Assembly: GCA_011389815.1 (NCBI GenBank)
Contig: JAABTP010000028.1
Coordinates: forward strand, 1 to 35,710
Direction: 5' to 3'
Source: Desulfobulbaceae bacterium
GTDB lineage: Bacteria; Desulfobacterota; Desulfobulbia; Desulfobulbales; Desulfobulbaceae
Length of the DNA: 35,710 nucleotides
The notes under the pieces were generated by a model. The model was not told the DNA's origin and ran no database searches. It was given only the letters and a program-made list of their open reading frames with translations. Shown piece by piece: positions 7,762 through 18,285 of the stretch (its first letter is position 1; each line of letters starts with the position of its first letter). The position numbers were made by a program, and so were the translations under genes.

Positions 7762-10067
7762 ACCAGCAGAATAAAGATACTATCCTGATCGTAGATGATC
7801 AGCCCGTTAATCTTAAAATCCTTCTTTCCTTTTTGCAGAAGCAGGATTTTGAACTCCGTGTTTTACAAAGCGGTGTCCAGGCCCTTGCCCTGTTAGAGGA
7901 AACAATTCCAGATATTATTTTGCTTGATGTCATGATGCCGGACCTGGATGGCTTTGAGACCTGTCGCAGGATTAAAGCTGATGAACGTTTTGTTGATATT
8001 CCGGTTATTTTTATGACAGCCCTTGATACAGTGGAAGATAAGGTAACTGGTTTTAAAGCTGGTGGGGTTGATTATATTACCAAGCCTTTTCAGCAATTAG
8101 AGGTGTTAATCCGTATTAACACTCATATCAATCTGCGGAAAAAAGCACAAAAACTTAAGGAGACCCAGGAAGAACTCCTGTTGCAGAAAAATAAGCTGGA
8201 AGCCCTGATTCATTCCATTCCTGACCCTATCTATATTAAAGACGTGGACAATAAATATATAGGTTGCAATCAGGCGTTTGAGAAGGTTTCAGGCCGAAAA
8301 GAGCAAGATATTGTTGGGCAAGAAGATACAGCGATTTTTTCTCCAGAAGTTGCAGCTTCTTTTCGGACAAAGGACCAGGAAATGCTTGCAAAGGGTAAAG
8401 CCCAGAGGATTGAGGAGCATATTATTACTCCTTATGGAGAAGATTTGTTTTTTGATATCTGGAAGACACCTTACATTGGCCCTGATGGAAAATTACTTGG
8501 TATGATAGGGATTTGTCGTGATATTAATGAGCTGAAGCAGGTGCAGCAGGAAGCGGAAGAGGAAAAAGAGCGACTCAGTGTGACCTTGCAGTCTATTGGT
8601 GATGGCGTGATCACCACTGATGTAGAGGGCAATGTCGTGTTTATCAACAGGGCTGCTGAACAGTTAACAGGCTGGCATAATGCAGATGCTGTTGGTAAAG
8701 CTTCTGGTCAAATTTTCAGGATTTTCGACGAAAAAAGAGACGAATCATCCCTGGATCCGGTTGCAAAGATTTTACAAACCGGCAAACGTTTGGCCCTGTC
8801 ACGGGATGCTGTGTTGGAGAATAAGGATGGAATGAGGCTGAACATTGCTGACAGTGGTGCTCCTATCCGGGATCGAGAGGATTATATCATTGGCGTTGTT
8901 ATTATTTTTCGTGACATTACCCAAGAGAAAAAAATGGATCAGGAACGGGTGAAGATTCGAAAACTGGAATCAGTGGGCATCCTTGCTGGTGGGATTGCCC
9001 ATGATTTTAACAACCTTCTCTCAGCTATTCTTGGCAATATTGAGTTGGCATCATCAGGGGTTCCAGAGCATGGTAAGATCTGGAACCTGCTTGCTGCTGC
9101 GCAGAAGGCAACAGAGAGGGCAACCAAGCTGACCTATCAGCTGCTCACGTTTTCAAAAGGTGGTGAGCCGATTAAAGAAAGAACTTCTCTGCCAGAGCTG
9201 GTCAGTGAGTCGGCAAATTTTGTACTCCACGGTTCTCTGGTGTCTTGTGAGTTTTCTTTTGCTGATGATTTGTGGACGATCTATGCGGACAGTGGTCAGA
9301 TCAGTCAGGTAATCCAGAATATTATTCTCAATGCCAAAGATGCTATGCCTCATGGCGGGCGGATAACCGTTGCATGCCGTAATGTTAATGATTTGGCCTC
9401 TGGCTTATTGCTGCGACGTCATAAGGGGAATTTTGTCCAGATTACGATTCAGGATACCGGGACAGGGATCCGCCAGGATATTATGGAGAGTATCTTTGAT
9501 CCCTATTTTACCACTAAGAAAAAGGGGAATGGGCTGGGGCTGGCTATCTGCCACTCCATTATTAAAAAACATGGTGGGCATATTACTGTGCATTCAGAGA
9601 AGCAGCAGGGCACAATGTTTTCTATCTATTTGCCTGCCATGCCTGCGCCTGTTCAGCCAGATACTGCACCGCAGACCCAGGAAGAGAGCATCACGTCAAC
9701 CAGGATTATGGTTATGGATGATGATCAGATGCTTCGTACGCTGGCCCAGTCGCAGTTGGCTGCCCTGGGGCATGATGCTGTGCTTGTCGAAGATGGGGCC
9801 GCAGCCATCAGTACCTATCAGGAGATGCTGGAAAGCGACAACCCTATTGATCTTGTTATTCTGGATTTGACGATCCCAGGCGGTATGGGAGGAAAAGAAA
9901 CAGCGCAAAAACTTCTCCAACTGGACCCGGATGCAAAACTTATTGTAGCCAGTGGTTATTCCAATGATCCTGTTATGGCAGAGTACACTGAATACGGCTT
10001 TCGGGCTGCGGTGGCCAAGCCTTTTACTCTGAAAGAATTACGTAAAGCCATTGCGGCAGCTCAGTAA
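7758..10067 (+). CDS. Soluble hybrid kinase: REC-PAS-PAS-HisKA-ATPase-REC
   Basis: A 769-residue protein without membrane segments. The N-terminal receiver (about 8-125) has DD at 13-14, phospho-acceptor Asp57 and Lys109. Two PAS domains follow (about 145-260 and 270-390). The HisKA domain has the variant box IAHDFNNLLS with His415, seen in NtrB-like and cyanobacterial-type hybrid kinases. The ATPase domain has NIILNAKDAM, DTGTGI and NGLGLAI. A second receiver at the C-terminus (about 648-769) has DDD, Asp703 and Lys754. The gene overlaps the preceding membrane kinase by ATGA. Together they look like a phosphorelay in which the first kinase's dead receiver is replaced by the two intact receivers here. 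No DNA-binding output domain is encoded nearby. The 3' end overlaps the convergent LysR gene by 30 bases. Confidence 0.93.
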   Translation: MNQQNKDTILIVDDQPVNLKILLSFLQKQDFELRVLQSGVQALALLEETIPDIILLDVMMPDLDGFETCRRIKADERFVDIPVIFMTALDTVEDKVTGFKAGGVDYITKPFQQLEVLIRINTHINLRKKAQKLKETQEELLLQKNKLEALIHSIPDPIYIKDVDNKYIGCNQAFEKVSGRKEQDIVGQEDTAIFSPEVAASFRTKDQEMLAKGKAQRIEEHIITPYGEDLFFDIWKTPYIGPDGKLLGMIGICRDINELKQVQQEAEEEKERLSVTLQSIGDGVITTDVEGNVVFINRAAEQLTGWHNADAVGKASGQIFRIFDEKRDESSLDPVAKILQTGKRLALSRDAVLENKDGMRLNIADSGAPIRDREDYIIGVVIIFRDITQEKKMDQERVKIRKLESVGILAGGIAHDFNNLLSAILGNIELASSGVPEHGKIWNLLAAAQKATERATKLTYQLLTFSKGGEPIKERTSLPELVSESANFVLHGSLVSCEFSFADDLWTIYADSGQISQVIQNIILNAKDAMPHGGRITVACRNVNDLASGLLLRRHKGNFVQITIQDTGTGIRQDIMESIFDPYFTTKKKGNGLGLAICHSIIKKHGGHITVHSEKQQGTMFSIYLPAMPAPVQPDTAPQTQEESITSTRIMVMDDDQMLRTLAQSQLAALGHDAVLVEDGAAAISTYQEMLESDNPIDLVILDLTIPGGMGGKETAQKLLQLDPDAKLIVASGYSNDPVMAEYTEYGFRAAVAKPFTLKELRKAIAAAQ

Positions 10068-11006
10068 TTCATCCAGTTTTTTGGGTGATGACAGGCATTC
10101 GCGTCCCAGGCCGCACTGGGCTATCATGCTGCAAAATCGTAAAAACGCATCCATGAGCCGGGTTGTGGTTTTGTCCTTATGCTGAATAATTGAGAGCTGC
10201 CGTCTCATATTAATATCCTGGATGGATAAGCCTTTGAGCCAGCCATGCTCTTCTTCCCGGCAAATGGTCAGTTCTGACAAACAGGCTGCACCCACGCCAG
10301 CTTCCACGGCTTTTTTGATGGCTTCAGTGTGGCCGATCCTGCTGACAACATTAAGTAAGGCTGCATGTTCTCCCAATTTATTTTTAAAAATTTCTGCTGT
10401 GCCGGAACCGTCTTCCCGGAGAACCCAAGCGGTTTTAGCCAGATCATCGGGCAGGGTAAAGATTTCCTGGTCAGCAAGAGGATGGGAGCTGCTGATAATA
10501 ATCCGTAGCTCGTCTTCAAACCAAAGGGTCATGCGAACCCCTTCGTCGGTAATACCGCCTTCAACAAAGCCAAGGTCCATAACCCCTTGTGCCACAAGTC
10601 GTTCAGCCTGCTTGGTATTGGCCACCATCATATTGATGTGGGCCTCAGGATGCATGCGCATAAAAAGGGCAATGGGATAGGGCAGGACGTAATTACCAAT
10701 GGTTGAGCTGGCAATGATTTCTAAGGATCCGGCAATGACATCGTTTTGTTCACTGAGTAAGGCTTCGACATTACGAACCTGATTGGTGATGTTTTTTGCC
10801 ATGGGAAGCAGGTAACGTCCCCTGTCATTGAGCAGGAGGCTCCGACCGTGGCGATCAAAGAGCGGGCCGTCCAGTTGATTTTCCAGTTCAGCCAGGGCCA
10901 TACTGACCGCAGACTGAGTAAGAAAAAGTTTTTTACTCGCTCTGGTAACCTGTTTGGTTTCTGCGACAGCAATGAATATTTGAAATTGTCTGAGTGTGAT
11001 AGCCAT
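10038..11006 (-). CDS. LysR-family transcriptional regulator
   Basis: A 322-residue regulator. The N-terminal winged helix-turn-helix (about 1-60: LRQFQIF, TQSAVSMALAELENQLDGPLFDRHGR) and the periplasmic-binding-like effector domain (about 90-300) are typical. A ribosome site, AAGGA, precedes the ATG at 11006. It diverges from the DsbD-type gene across a spacer of about 370 bases, and by the usual LysR logic that divergent gene is the best target candidate. The overall look is closest to the CysB/YeiE-like branch, but the effector cannot be named. Its C-terminus overlaps the end of the kinase gene on the other strand. Confidence 0.93.
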   Translation of the reverse strand: MAITLRQFQIFIAVAETKQVTRASKKLFLTQSAVSMALAELENQLDGPLFDRHGRSLLLNDRGRYLLPMAKNITNQVRNVEALLSEQNDVIAGSLEIIASSTIGNYVLPYPIALFMRMHPEAHINMMVANTKQAERLVAQGVMDLGFVEGGITDEGVRMTLWFEDELRIIISSSHPLADQEIFTLPDDLAKTAWVLREDGSGTAEIFKNKLGEHAALLNVVSRIGHTEAIKKAVEAGVGAACLSELTICREEEHGWLKGLSIQDINMRRQLSIIQHKDKTTTRLMDAFLRFCSMIAQCGLGRECLSSPKKLDELLSCRNGFT

Positions 11007-11374
11007 TATCGTTCCTTGGCTGATGGGGAAGAATCAATCATACCATCATGGCATTATCTTGGGCGCTGTTTGTACGTTTTTTATTTGTACTGCTTTTGGA
11101 GATATTCGTCTAATTATTTTGTTCATTTTTTGAGAAACCTTCACGCATCACAGGCTTTCTTTCTGTCTTTGATCGGCGTTTTACCCTTGTTTTTCCTGTA
11201 TACATACAGTAAGACTTGCCACAAAGGTTTTTTCTATATCAGGAGATATTCATGTGGCCTCTATTTGCAGGTTGCAGCAAGTCAGTATTACTTGTTTTCC
11301 TTGTCGTATAGTATTATTTTTCACAGGAAACTGAACTCCTGTTGGAACTCAAGAACAGTATATATTCTACAATC
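11007..11374. other. Divergent intergenic region, LysR regulator / dsbD
   Basis: This AT-rich spacer should hold the promoters of both divergent genes and a LysR binding site, but I cannot pin down a convincing T-N11-A box. The only translation-like signal is the 19-codon frame listed separately. No other gene is visible. Confidence 0.4.
11252..11311 (+). CDS. Possible 19-residue leader peptide upstream of dsbD
   Basis: ATG at 11252 follows a good ribosome site (AGGAG at 11241-11245). It encodes MWPLFAGCSKSVLLVFLVV and then TAG. It is in the same frame as the downstream dsbD-like gene, whose start lies about 60 bases after the stop. The peptide is hydrophobic with one Cys in a lipobox-like setting (FAGC). 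It could be a leader peptide, a remnant of an earlier signal sequence, or chance. Confidence 0.25.
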   Translation: MWPLFAGCSKSVLLVFLVV

Positions 11375-13240
11375 ATGCTGGATAATAAAAACATATTCTC
11401 TTCATTACTCCTTGCCCTGCTGTTATTTGTATCGGGTCAGGATTGCCACGCAAATCTCCTAGGTGGCTCTTCGGCAGAAAAAGCCGTCAATGTCAGAGTT
11501 GCTTGGTCTGTTACCGCAGCCCATCCAGGCGATCAGGCCCTCCTGGCTGTTGTTATCCAGGTCAATGAGGGTTTTCATATTAATGCAGATGAGCGGCAGA
11601 TTCTTTCGGTGGAAGATTTAAAGCTTTTTCCAACCAAGGTTGTTGTAACCGGAGCTGATAAAGGACTCAAGATAGAAGCGCCTCTTTATCCGCAAGCTGT
11701 ACCCCTTACAGTACCCTATCTTACAGGGAAAGTAATGTCTTTTCAGGACGAAACAGTGATTTACCTGCCTGTTCGCCTGGAAGAATCCTTGTCTGGTGGC
11801 AGGTTAGCAGAGTTGAGTCTGCAAGTTCACTATCAGCCTTGCTCTGAAGAATACTGTTTACTGCCAGTAAAGGAGAAAATTGAGACGAGTCTGCCTATTG
11901 TTGCTCCCAATACGGTAACGGAAAGGATCAACCAAGAGCTTTTTAAACAATATGAACCCGGACTTGTTCCAGAAGTATCTGAAGAGATCGCTTTTAACCT
12001 GTTTGATTGGAAGTTTTCAGTGGATAGCTCTTCGTTAGGTGGAGTGATTTTATTACTGATCGTAGCTGCCTTTGGCGGTATGCTCCTTAATTTTACTCCC
12101 TGCGTTCTTCCGCTGATTCCTATAAAAATTATCAGCCTCTCCTATGCTGCAAAGAATCGGCGACAGTGCATTTTGCTTGGTGTGTTTATGTCACTGGGTG
12201 TTCTGATGTTCTGGCTTGGCCTGGGTGCCTTGATTGCCCTGGTGAGTGGTTTCAGTGCAACAAATCAGTTGTTTCAATACCCTGTGTTCACTATCTCGGT
12301 GGGACTAATTATTGCTGTGATGGCTGGTGGTATGTTTGATTTTTTCTCGCTGCAACTTCCAGCCTTTGTCTATATGATCCATCCTGAACAGGATACCCTG
12401 AAAGGCTCATTCGGCCTGGGAATTCTTGCAGCTGTCCTGTCTACCCCATGTACTGCACCTTTTATGGGGGCTGCCGCAGCATGGGCATCTACCCAGCCTC
12501 CGGCTTCTACTTTAGCTGTTTTTGCTGCCATAGGTATAGGGATGGCCTTACCTTACTTCCTGCTCTCTATCTCGCCAGACCTAGTTAGTAAAATGCCAAA
12601 AACCGGCCCGGCCAGTATCTTGGTTAAGCAAGTGATGGGACTGCTCATGCTTGCTGCTGCAGCCTATTTTGTCGGGATTGGGTTGGAGGTTCTCCTCTCC
12701 TCTCCAGCAGATCCTCCAGGGAAATTATACTGGTGGCCGGTTATGTTCTTTACCTTTTGTGCAGGGGGCTGGACAGTTTGGCGCACTGTGCAGATTGCTT
12801 CTCAGAACAAGGTGAAATACTTTTTTACTGCTCTTGGAGCGGTTGTAATGCTGCTCTCTGTACTCGGGTCCTGTCGTTTACCCCATACCGGCCCTATTGA
12901 CTGGACGTATTACACCGCCGAACGTCTTGAACTCGCTCAGAAAGAAAAGAAAACCGTTGTTATGGTATTTACAGCAGAGTGGTGTCTGAACTGCAAGGTT
13001 TTGGAACAGGGAGTTCTCGAAAATTCCAAGATTATTGATTTATTGGATGATGAACGTGTGCTTCCCATGAAGGTCGATATTACAGGCAATAATCCAGAGG
13101 GCAAAGCAAAGCTTAAAGAAGTGGGGAGCCTGACTATTCCTTTACTGGTTGTCGTGGATTCAGCAGGAAAGGAGGTGTATAAAAGCGATTACTACACCGT
13201 GGATCAGGTGTACCAGGCTGTACAAAAGACCTTAAAGTAA
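11375..13240 (+). CDS. dsbD: Thiol:disulfide interchange protein DsbD
   Basis: About 621 residues from the ATG at 11375, chosen because it gives a clean signal peptide (n-region MLDNKNIF, hydrophobic core, cleavage near CHA-N); TTG at 11342 is an alternative. The N-terminal periplasmic domain has the redox pair C156/C161 in PCSEEYC. The central membrane domain (about 220-500, eight or so helices) has the two functional cysteines in TPC motifs (C243 in NFTPCVLPLIP, C359 in STPCTAP). The C-terminal thioredoxin domain has C537xxC540 in EWCLNCK. All three cysteine pairs are present. DsbD passes electrons from cytoplasmic thioredoxin across the inner membrane to periplasmic proteins, including cytochrome c maturation factors. 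It diverges from a LysR regulator. Confidence 0.93.
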   Translation: MLDNKNIFSSLLLALLLFVSGQDCHANLLGGSSAEKAVNVRVAWSVTAAHPGDQALLAVVIQVNEGFHINADERQILSVEDLKLFPTKVVVTGADKGLKIEAPLYPQAVPLTVPYLTGKVMSFQDETVIYLPVRLEESLSGGRLAELSLQVHYQPCSEEYCLLPVKEKIETSLPIVAPNTVTERINQELFKQYEPGLVPEVSEEIAFNLFDWKFSVDSSSLGGVILLLIVAAFGGMLLNFTPCVLPLIPIKIISLSYAAKNRRQCILLGVFMSLGVLMFWLGLGALIALVSGFSATNQLFQYPVFTISVGLIIAVMAGGMFDFFSLQLPAFVYMIHPEQDTLKGSFGLGILAAVLSTPCTAPFMGAAAAWASTQPPASTLAVFAAIGIGMALPYFLLSISPDLVSKMPKTGPASILVKQVMGLLMLAAAAYFVGIGLEVLLSSPADPPGKLYWWPVMFFTFCAGGWTVWRTVQIASQNKVKYFFTALGAVVMLLSVLGSCRLPHTGPIDWTYYTAERLELAQKEKKTVVMVFTAEWCLNCKVLEQGVLENSKIIDLLDDERVLPMKVDITGNNPEGKAKLKEVGSLTIPLLVVVDSAGKEVYKSDYYTVDQVYQAVQKTLK

Positions 13241-13357
13241 GCCCTCCCCTTACTCAATACTTGATTGGTATACCCGATTCAGGTTCAGGCTGGTCAGAGC
13301 GGAACCGGACTATGCTCTCCAGGGATAATCGGGCTTTTCAAAAAAAACGTACCCTGT

Positions 13358-13386
13358 TTGACTTTTCTTTTTCTCTCGGCTATAGT
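13358..13386 (+). promoter_or_regulatory. Strong sigma70-like promoter upstream of purA
   Basis: TTGACT at 13358-13363 and TATAGT at 13381-13386 are separated by exactly 17 bases. Each box matches the consensus at five of six positions. The start of transcription would be near 13393, leaving about 80 bases of leader before the purA GTG. The rest of the 13241-13475 spacer shows nothing I can name. Confidence 0.7.
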
Positions 13387-13388
13387 AG

Positions 13389-14780
<1,392 letters not shown>

Positions 14781-14789
14781 GTGAACGAT

Positions 14790-14869
14790 CATCCCTCCCT
14801 TTGGAGAGGGACAATAAAACATGAAAGTTGATTGGGCATCTTTAAAGAACTGCCCGATACTTTTGTATA
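14790..14869 (-). repeat. Third copy of the roughly 80-base repeat, inverted
   Basis: Read on the minus strand this matches the tandem copies at 4715-4881: TATACAAAAGTA, CGGGCAG in place of CGGGTGC, TGCCCAATCAAC, TTCATGTTTTATTGTCCCTCTCC, then GGGAGGGAT. It is more diverged in the middle. It sits 10 bases after the purA stop. The pyrimidine/purine arm (CCCTCCCTTTGGAGAGGG) can form a hairpin in the purA transcript. Confidence 0.8.
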
Positions 14870-14935
14870 AATTAAAGGAAAAAGTGCCTGATAGAAGATG
14901 TTTCGTCAGGTTCTTTCTGTTCAGGAGAAAGGAGT

Positions 14936-15214
14936 ATGGCTCGTATTACAGTGGAAGACTGTCTTTCCCAGGTTGGTGATGATAACCGCTTTGCCCTTGT
15001 GCATCTTGCTGTAGAGCGTATTCGACAGCATCGAAGAGGTGAACCCTTCCTGTTGGAAGGAAAGAATAAAGAAGTGGTGATGACCCTGCGTGAGATTGCC
15101 AATGGGTATGTTACATTTGATAATATTAAAGACCTACCAGCACAGCGTCGGGCTGATGAAGCAAAAGAACAGTCCGGAGATGCTGAGAAAAATAATGAAG
15201 TTGAGCAGGTATAA
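14936..15214 (+). CDS. rpoZ: RNA polymerase omega subunit
   Basis: A 92-residue protein beginning [19 protein letters not shown] and [12 protein letters not shown], the conserved omega N-terminal helix pattern. Omega binds the beta-prime C-terminus and helps RNA polymerase assembly; in proteobacteria it forms part of a ppGpp site. A good ribosome site (AAAGGAG at 14928-14934) precedes the ATG. The acidic, lysine-rich tail is low complexity, as is common. It is the first gene of a plus-strand run with dnaJ 21 bases downstream. The same window carries a (p)ppGpp synthetase and a DksA homologue, both functionally tied to omega, though not in one operon with relA. Confidence 0.93.
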   Translation: MARITVEDCLSQVGDDNRFALVHLAVERIRQHRRGEPFLLEGKNKEVVMTLREIANGYVTFDNIKDLPAQRRADEAKEQSGDAEKNNEVEQV

Positions 15215-15235
15215 TTTCGGATAGTAGAGCCAGTC

Positions 15236-16363
15236 ATGAGCAGAGATTATTATGAAATCCTGTATGTATCACGGGATGCAGACGGTGAGACGATAAAAAA
15301 AGCCTATCGTAAACTTGCCATGAAATATCATCCTGATCGTAACCCGGATGATAAAGAGGCGGAAAGTCGATTTAAAGAAGCTGCTGAAGCCTATGAGGTG
15401 CTCAGCGACGCCCAAAAACGGCAGGTGTATGATACCTATGGTCATGAGGGTCTGAAAAACACCGGCTATTCCGGGCCAGGCAATGCCAGTGATATCTTTT
15501 CCCATATCAACGAGATGTTTGGGGATATGTTTGGTTTTGGCGGAGGTCGTTCACGACAGCGGGATCCTAACGGGCCTGTTCAGGGGAATGACCTGCGGTA
15601 TGACCTGAAAATCTCTTTTATGGATGCCGTACATGGGGTTGAAAAAGAGGTTGAGATCACCAAACCTGAGACCTGCTGGACCTGTGAAGGCTCAGGAGCA
15701 CGTCCGGGACACCAGCCACAAACCTGTCCGAGCTGCCAGGGCCGGGGACAGGTTATCCGTTCCCAGGGTTTTTTTCAGGTGAGTTCTACCTGTCCGCAAT
15801 GTCGGGGTGCTGGTCAGATAGTGGTTGACCCTTGTACTGATTGTAATGGCGAGGGTTTGGTGAATAAAAAGAAAAAGGTCATGCTTAAGATTCCGGCAGG
15901 CGTTGATACCGGAGCCAGAATGCGCTTGACAGGAGAAGGAGAAGGCGGTCGCCGGGGCGGGCAGGCTGGCGATCTCTACGTGATTATTCATGTGCAGGAT
16001 CACGAGTATTTTATCCGTGATGCCCGGACGATTTTTCTTCGTTATCCGGTTTCTATGGTCAAGGCGGCCTTGGGGTGCGAAGTTGATGTGCCAACTATCA
16101 ACGGGGATGCCAAGCTGAAAATTAAAGCAGGTACTCAGTCAGGCGAACGCCTTACTCTGCGCGGCGAAGGTGTTGTTGGGCTGCGCGGTGGGCGATCAGG
16201 GGACATGATTGTAGAAGTCCAGGTCCAGACACCTACCAGTTTGACAAAAAAACAGAAAGAGTTGCTTTGCGAGTTTGATGAACACTGTGAGCAAGAGGAA
16301 GAAGGTTTTTTCTCCAAGATATTGCACGGACATTTTAAAGGAAAGGAAAAGGATAAGGCTTGA
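15236..16363 (+). CDS. dnaJ: Chaperone DnaJ (Hsp40)
   Basis: A 375-residue type I J-protein that stimulates DnaK ATPase and hands over unfolded substrates. The J domain (about 1-70) contains HPD in [10 protein letters not shown] short Gly/Phe-rich region follows (about 75-105). The zinc-finger region (about 145-210) has four CxxCxGxG-type repeats ([32 protein letters not shown]). The two beta-barrel substrate domains follow, ending with a short charged tail. All four zinc repeats are intact and the length is normal. No dnaK or grpE is adjacent; the gene sits between rpoZ and moaC in a closely packed run. Confidence 0.97.
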   Translation: MSRDYYEILYVSRDADGETIKKAYRKLAMKYHPDRNPDDKEAESRFKEAAEAYEVLSDAQKRQVYDTYGHEGLKNTGYSGPGNASDIFSHINEMFGDMFGFGGGRSRQRDPNGPVQGNDLRYDLKISFMDAVHGVEKEVEITKPETCWTCEGSGARPGHQPQTCPSCQGRGQVIRSQGFFQVSSTCPQCRGAGQIVVDPCTDCNGEGLVNKKKKVMLKIPAGVDTGARMRLTGEGEGGRRGGQAGDLYVIIHVQDHEYFIRDARTIFLRYPVSMVKAALGCEVDVPTINGDAKLKIKAGTQSGERLTLRGEGVVGLRGGRSGDMIVEVQVQTPTSLTKKQKELLCEFDEHCEQEEEGFFSKILHGHFKGKEKDKA

Positions 16364-16398
16364 TTTTCACCTGTTCAATTCCCATGATGTGATATAGA

Positions 16399-16890
16399 AT
16401 GAGCCAGGCACAGGAGCTGACCCATTTTGATGATGCAGGAAATGCCTGTATGGTGAATGTCGGTCTTAAGGATGAGACCGAACGGATCGCTGTGGCTGAA
16501 GGGCGTATCAGGATGACGTCCACTGCATATGCAATGGTACAGGCAGGGACAATGAAAAAAGGCGATGTCCTTGGTGTTGCCAGAATAGCCGGTATCATGG
16601 CGGCCAAAAAGGTTGATGCTCTGATACCTCTTTGTCATCCTTTGGCGATTACCAGAGCAGATATAGCCTTTACCTTTGATGATGACGAGAATGCTGTTAA
16701 GATTGAGGCCACTGTTGGCATTATTGGACGAACCGGTGTGGAAATGGAAGCATTAACAGCGGTTTCTGTCACAGCGTTGACCATCTACGATATGTGTAAG
16801 GCTGTGGATAAGGGTATGGAGATTTCTGATATTCGTCTGAAGAAAAAAAGTGGTGGTAAAAGCGGTGATTATAACCGACAGGGTCGGTGA
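16399..16890 (+). CDS. moaC: Cyclic pyranopterin monophosphate synthase MoaC
   Basis: A 163-residue enzyme of molybdenum/tungsten cofactor synthesis. It acts after MoaA to turn the cyclic GTP intermediate into cyclic pyranopterin monophosphate. Family signatures are [16 protein letters not shown] at the N-terminus, [22 protein letters not shown] in the middle, and [23 protein letters not shown] with the catalytic region. The length is normal and no other moa genes are present in the window. It lies 35 bases after dnaJ and 18 before the dksA homologue, probably in the same transcript. The ribosome site is weak. Confidence 0.96.
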   Translation: MSQAQELTHFDDAGNACMVNVGLKDETERIAVAEGRIRMTSTAYAMVQAGTMKKGDVLGVARIAGIMAAKKVDALIPLCHPLAITRADIAFTFDDDENAVKIEATVGIIGRTGVEMEALTAVSVTALTIYDMCKAVDKGMEISDIRLKKKSGGKSGDYNRQGR

Positions 16891-16908
16891 CCGGGGGAGG
16901 AGTACATC

Positions 16909-17271
16909 ATGGAAAAAGAACAACTGCAGCAATTCAGAGAGCAGCTTGAGGGAATGAAAGGGGAAATTATCTCTGACGTTGAACAGACGCTCACAGATAT
17001 GACCAGCCATCACGGAAATATTCCAGATCCTAATGATCGGGCCACTATTGAATCGGACCGTGAGTTTGAATTACGCTTACGTAGCAGAGAACGTAAACTT
17101 CTGGATAAAATAGAGCTGGCTATTGGTCGGATTGATAAGGGAACCTATGGTATTTGTGCAGATTGCGAAGAGCCTATAGGTATTAAGCGGTTGCAGGCCC
17201 GACCAGTTGCTACCTTTTGTATTGACTGCAAGCTTGAACAGGAGCGACGGGAAAAAAACCTGGGGAGATAA
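16909..17271 (+). CDS. dksA: DksA/TraR-family RNA polymerase-binding zinc-finger protein
   Basis: A 120-residue protein with an N-terminal coiled-coil and a C-terminal four-Cys zinc finger (C83/C86 in CADC, C104/C107 in CIDC). The coiled-coil tip has the acidic pattern DPNDRAT (Asp40 and Asp43), matching the DxxDxA tip that reaches into the polymerase secondary channel in DksA. Such proteins modulate initiation with ppGpp. It is a little shorter than E. coli DksA (151). A strong ribosome site (GGAGGAG) precedes the ATG. The stop codon directly abuts the next gene's ATG, so the two are translationally linked. Confidence 0.92.
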   Translation: MEKEQLQQFREQLEGMKGEIISDVEQTLTDMTSHHGNIPDPNDRATIESDREFELRLRSRERKLLDKIELAIGRIDKGTYGICADCEEPIGIKRLQARPVATFCIDCKLEQERREKNLGR

Positions 17272-18273
17272 ATGCCTGAATTACGTAAGGATCCTATTCT
17301 TGGACGCTGGATAATTATTGCCAGGGAACGCAGCAAGCGACCAACAGATTTTGTTGTTGATACACCGGTGATTGGAGGAGGGTTTTGTCCTCTCTGTCCA
17401 GAAAACGAGAAGACCACGCCGAGCGAGGTGTTGGTCTATGGCCGTGATCCGTATCAGCCTGCAAATTCATCAGGCTGGAAACTTCGGGTTGTGCCTAATA
17501 AATATCCTGCCTTGGTCATTGAAGGCGAGCTTGAGAAGCAGGGTGAAGGATTATATGACCGCATGAATGGGATTGGTGCCCATGAGGTGGTAATTGAAAG
17601 TCCTCATCATACTGATCAGTTTGCTTTTCTTCCTTATGAGCAGATGATGCTCACGTTTAGGGCATTTCAGGAACGCATTCGGGATCTCTCCTATGATGAG
17701 CGCTTTGTCTATGTGATGGTGTTTAAGAATAATGGCAGAGCTGCTGGTGCCTCTCTTGAGCATACTCATTCCCAATTGGTGGCCCTGCCTGTTATGCCCC
17801 GGATGTTAGCTGCTGAACTTGAAGGGAGTAAATCCTACTTCGAGTATAAAGACCGTTGTATTTTTTGCGATATTATTCGGCAGGAAATTCAGCAGAATAC
17901 TCGTTTGGTCTGCGAGAATGAACACTTTGTGACCTTGGCACCCTTTGCACCCCGGACCCCCTTTGAGATGTGGATTTTGCCGAAAAAACATAACTCATCC
18001 TATGTTCAACAGGATGAGGCTTCGTTGGCTGATTTAACCCGTATCTTTTCTGAGACATTGCGGCGCCTTGATGCCTGTATTCCAGGAATTCCCTATAATT
18101 TTGTTCTCCACACCCAACCTTTAAGATCGGGCGAGCTTGATTATTATCATTGGCATTTTGAGATTGTTCCTAAACTGACAAATATCGCTGGCTTTGAATG
18201 GGGGACAGGGTTTTATATCAACCCTATGGCCCCTGAGGATGCGTGTCAATATTTAGGCCAGGTAGACCTGTAG
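17272..18273 (+). CDS. galT: Galactose-1-phosphate uridylyltransferase-like enzyme (HIT superfamily)
   Basis: A 333-residue GalT-family protein. It begins MPELRKDPILGRWIIIARER and has a zinc-binding style pair in FCPLC (C39/C42). The nucleotide-transfer motif is HTHSQ (H164, H166, Q168), where classical GalT has HPHCQ, and a second CxxC (CIFCD) is followed by HWHFEIVPKL near the end. GalT moves UMP between UDP-glucose and galactose 1-phosphate through a His adduct. Related enzymes with HxHxQ motifs act on ADP-glucose or other nucleotide sugars, so the exact substrate is uncertain. It starts directly at the dksA homologue's stop and is 12 bases upstream of a response regulator. No other Leloir-pathway gene is in view. 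Confidence 0.9.
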   Translation: MPELRKDPILGRWIIIARERSKRPTDFVVDTPVIGGGFCPLCPENEKTTPSEVLVYGRDPYQPANSSGWKLRVVPNKYPALVIEGELEKQGEGLYDRMNGIGAHEVVIESPHHTDQFAFLPYEQMMLTFRAFQERIRDLSYDERFVYVMVFKNNGRAAGASLEHTHSQLVALPVMPRMLAAELEGSKSYFEYKDRCIFCDIIRQEIQQNTRLVCENEHFVTLAPFAPRTPFEMWILPKKHNSSYVQQDEASLADLTRIFSETLRRLDACIPGIPYNFVLHTQPLRSGELDYYHWHFEIVPKLTNIAGFEWGTGFYINPMAPEDACQYLGQVDL

Positions 18274-18285
18274 GAGAAGAATATC

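Noticed and set aside
14887-14910. Terminator before rpoZ
   Set aside because: CCTGA/TCAGG can form only a 5-bp stem with a long loop and no clean T run after it; too weak to list.
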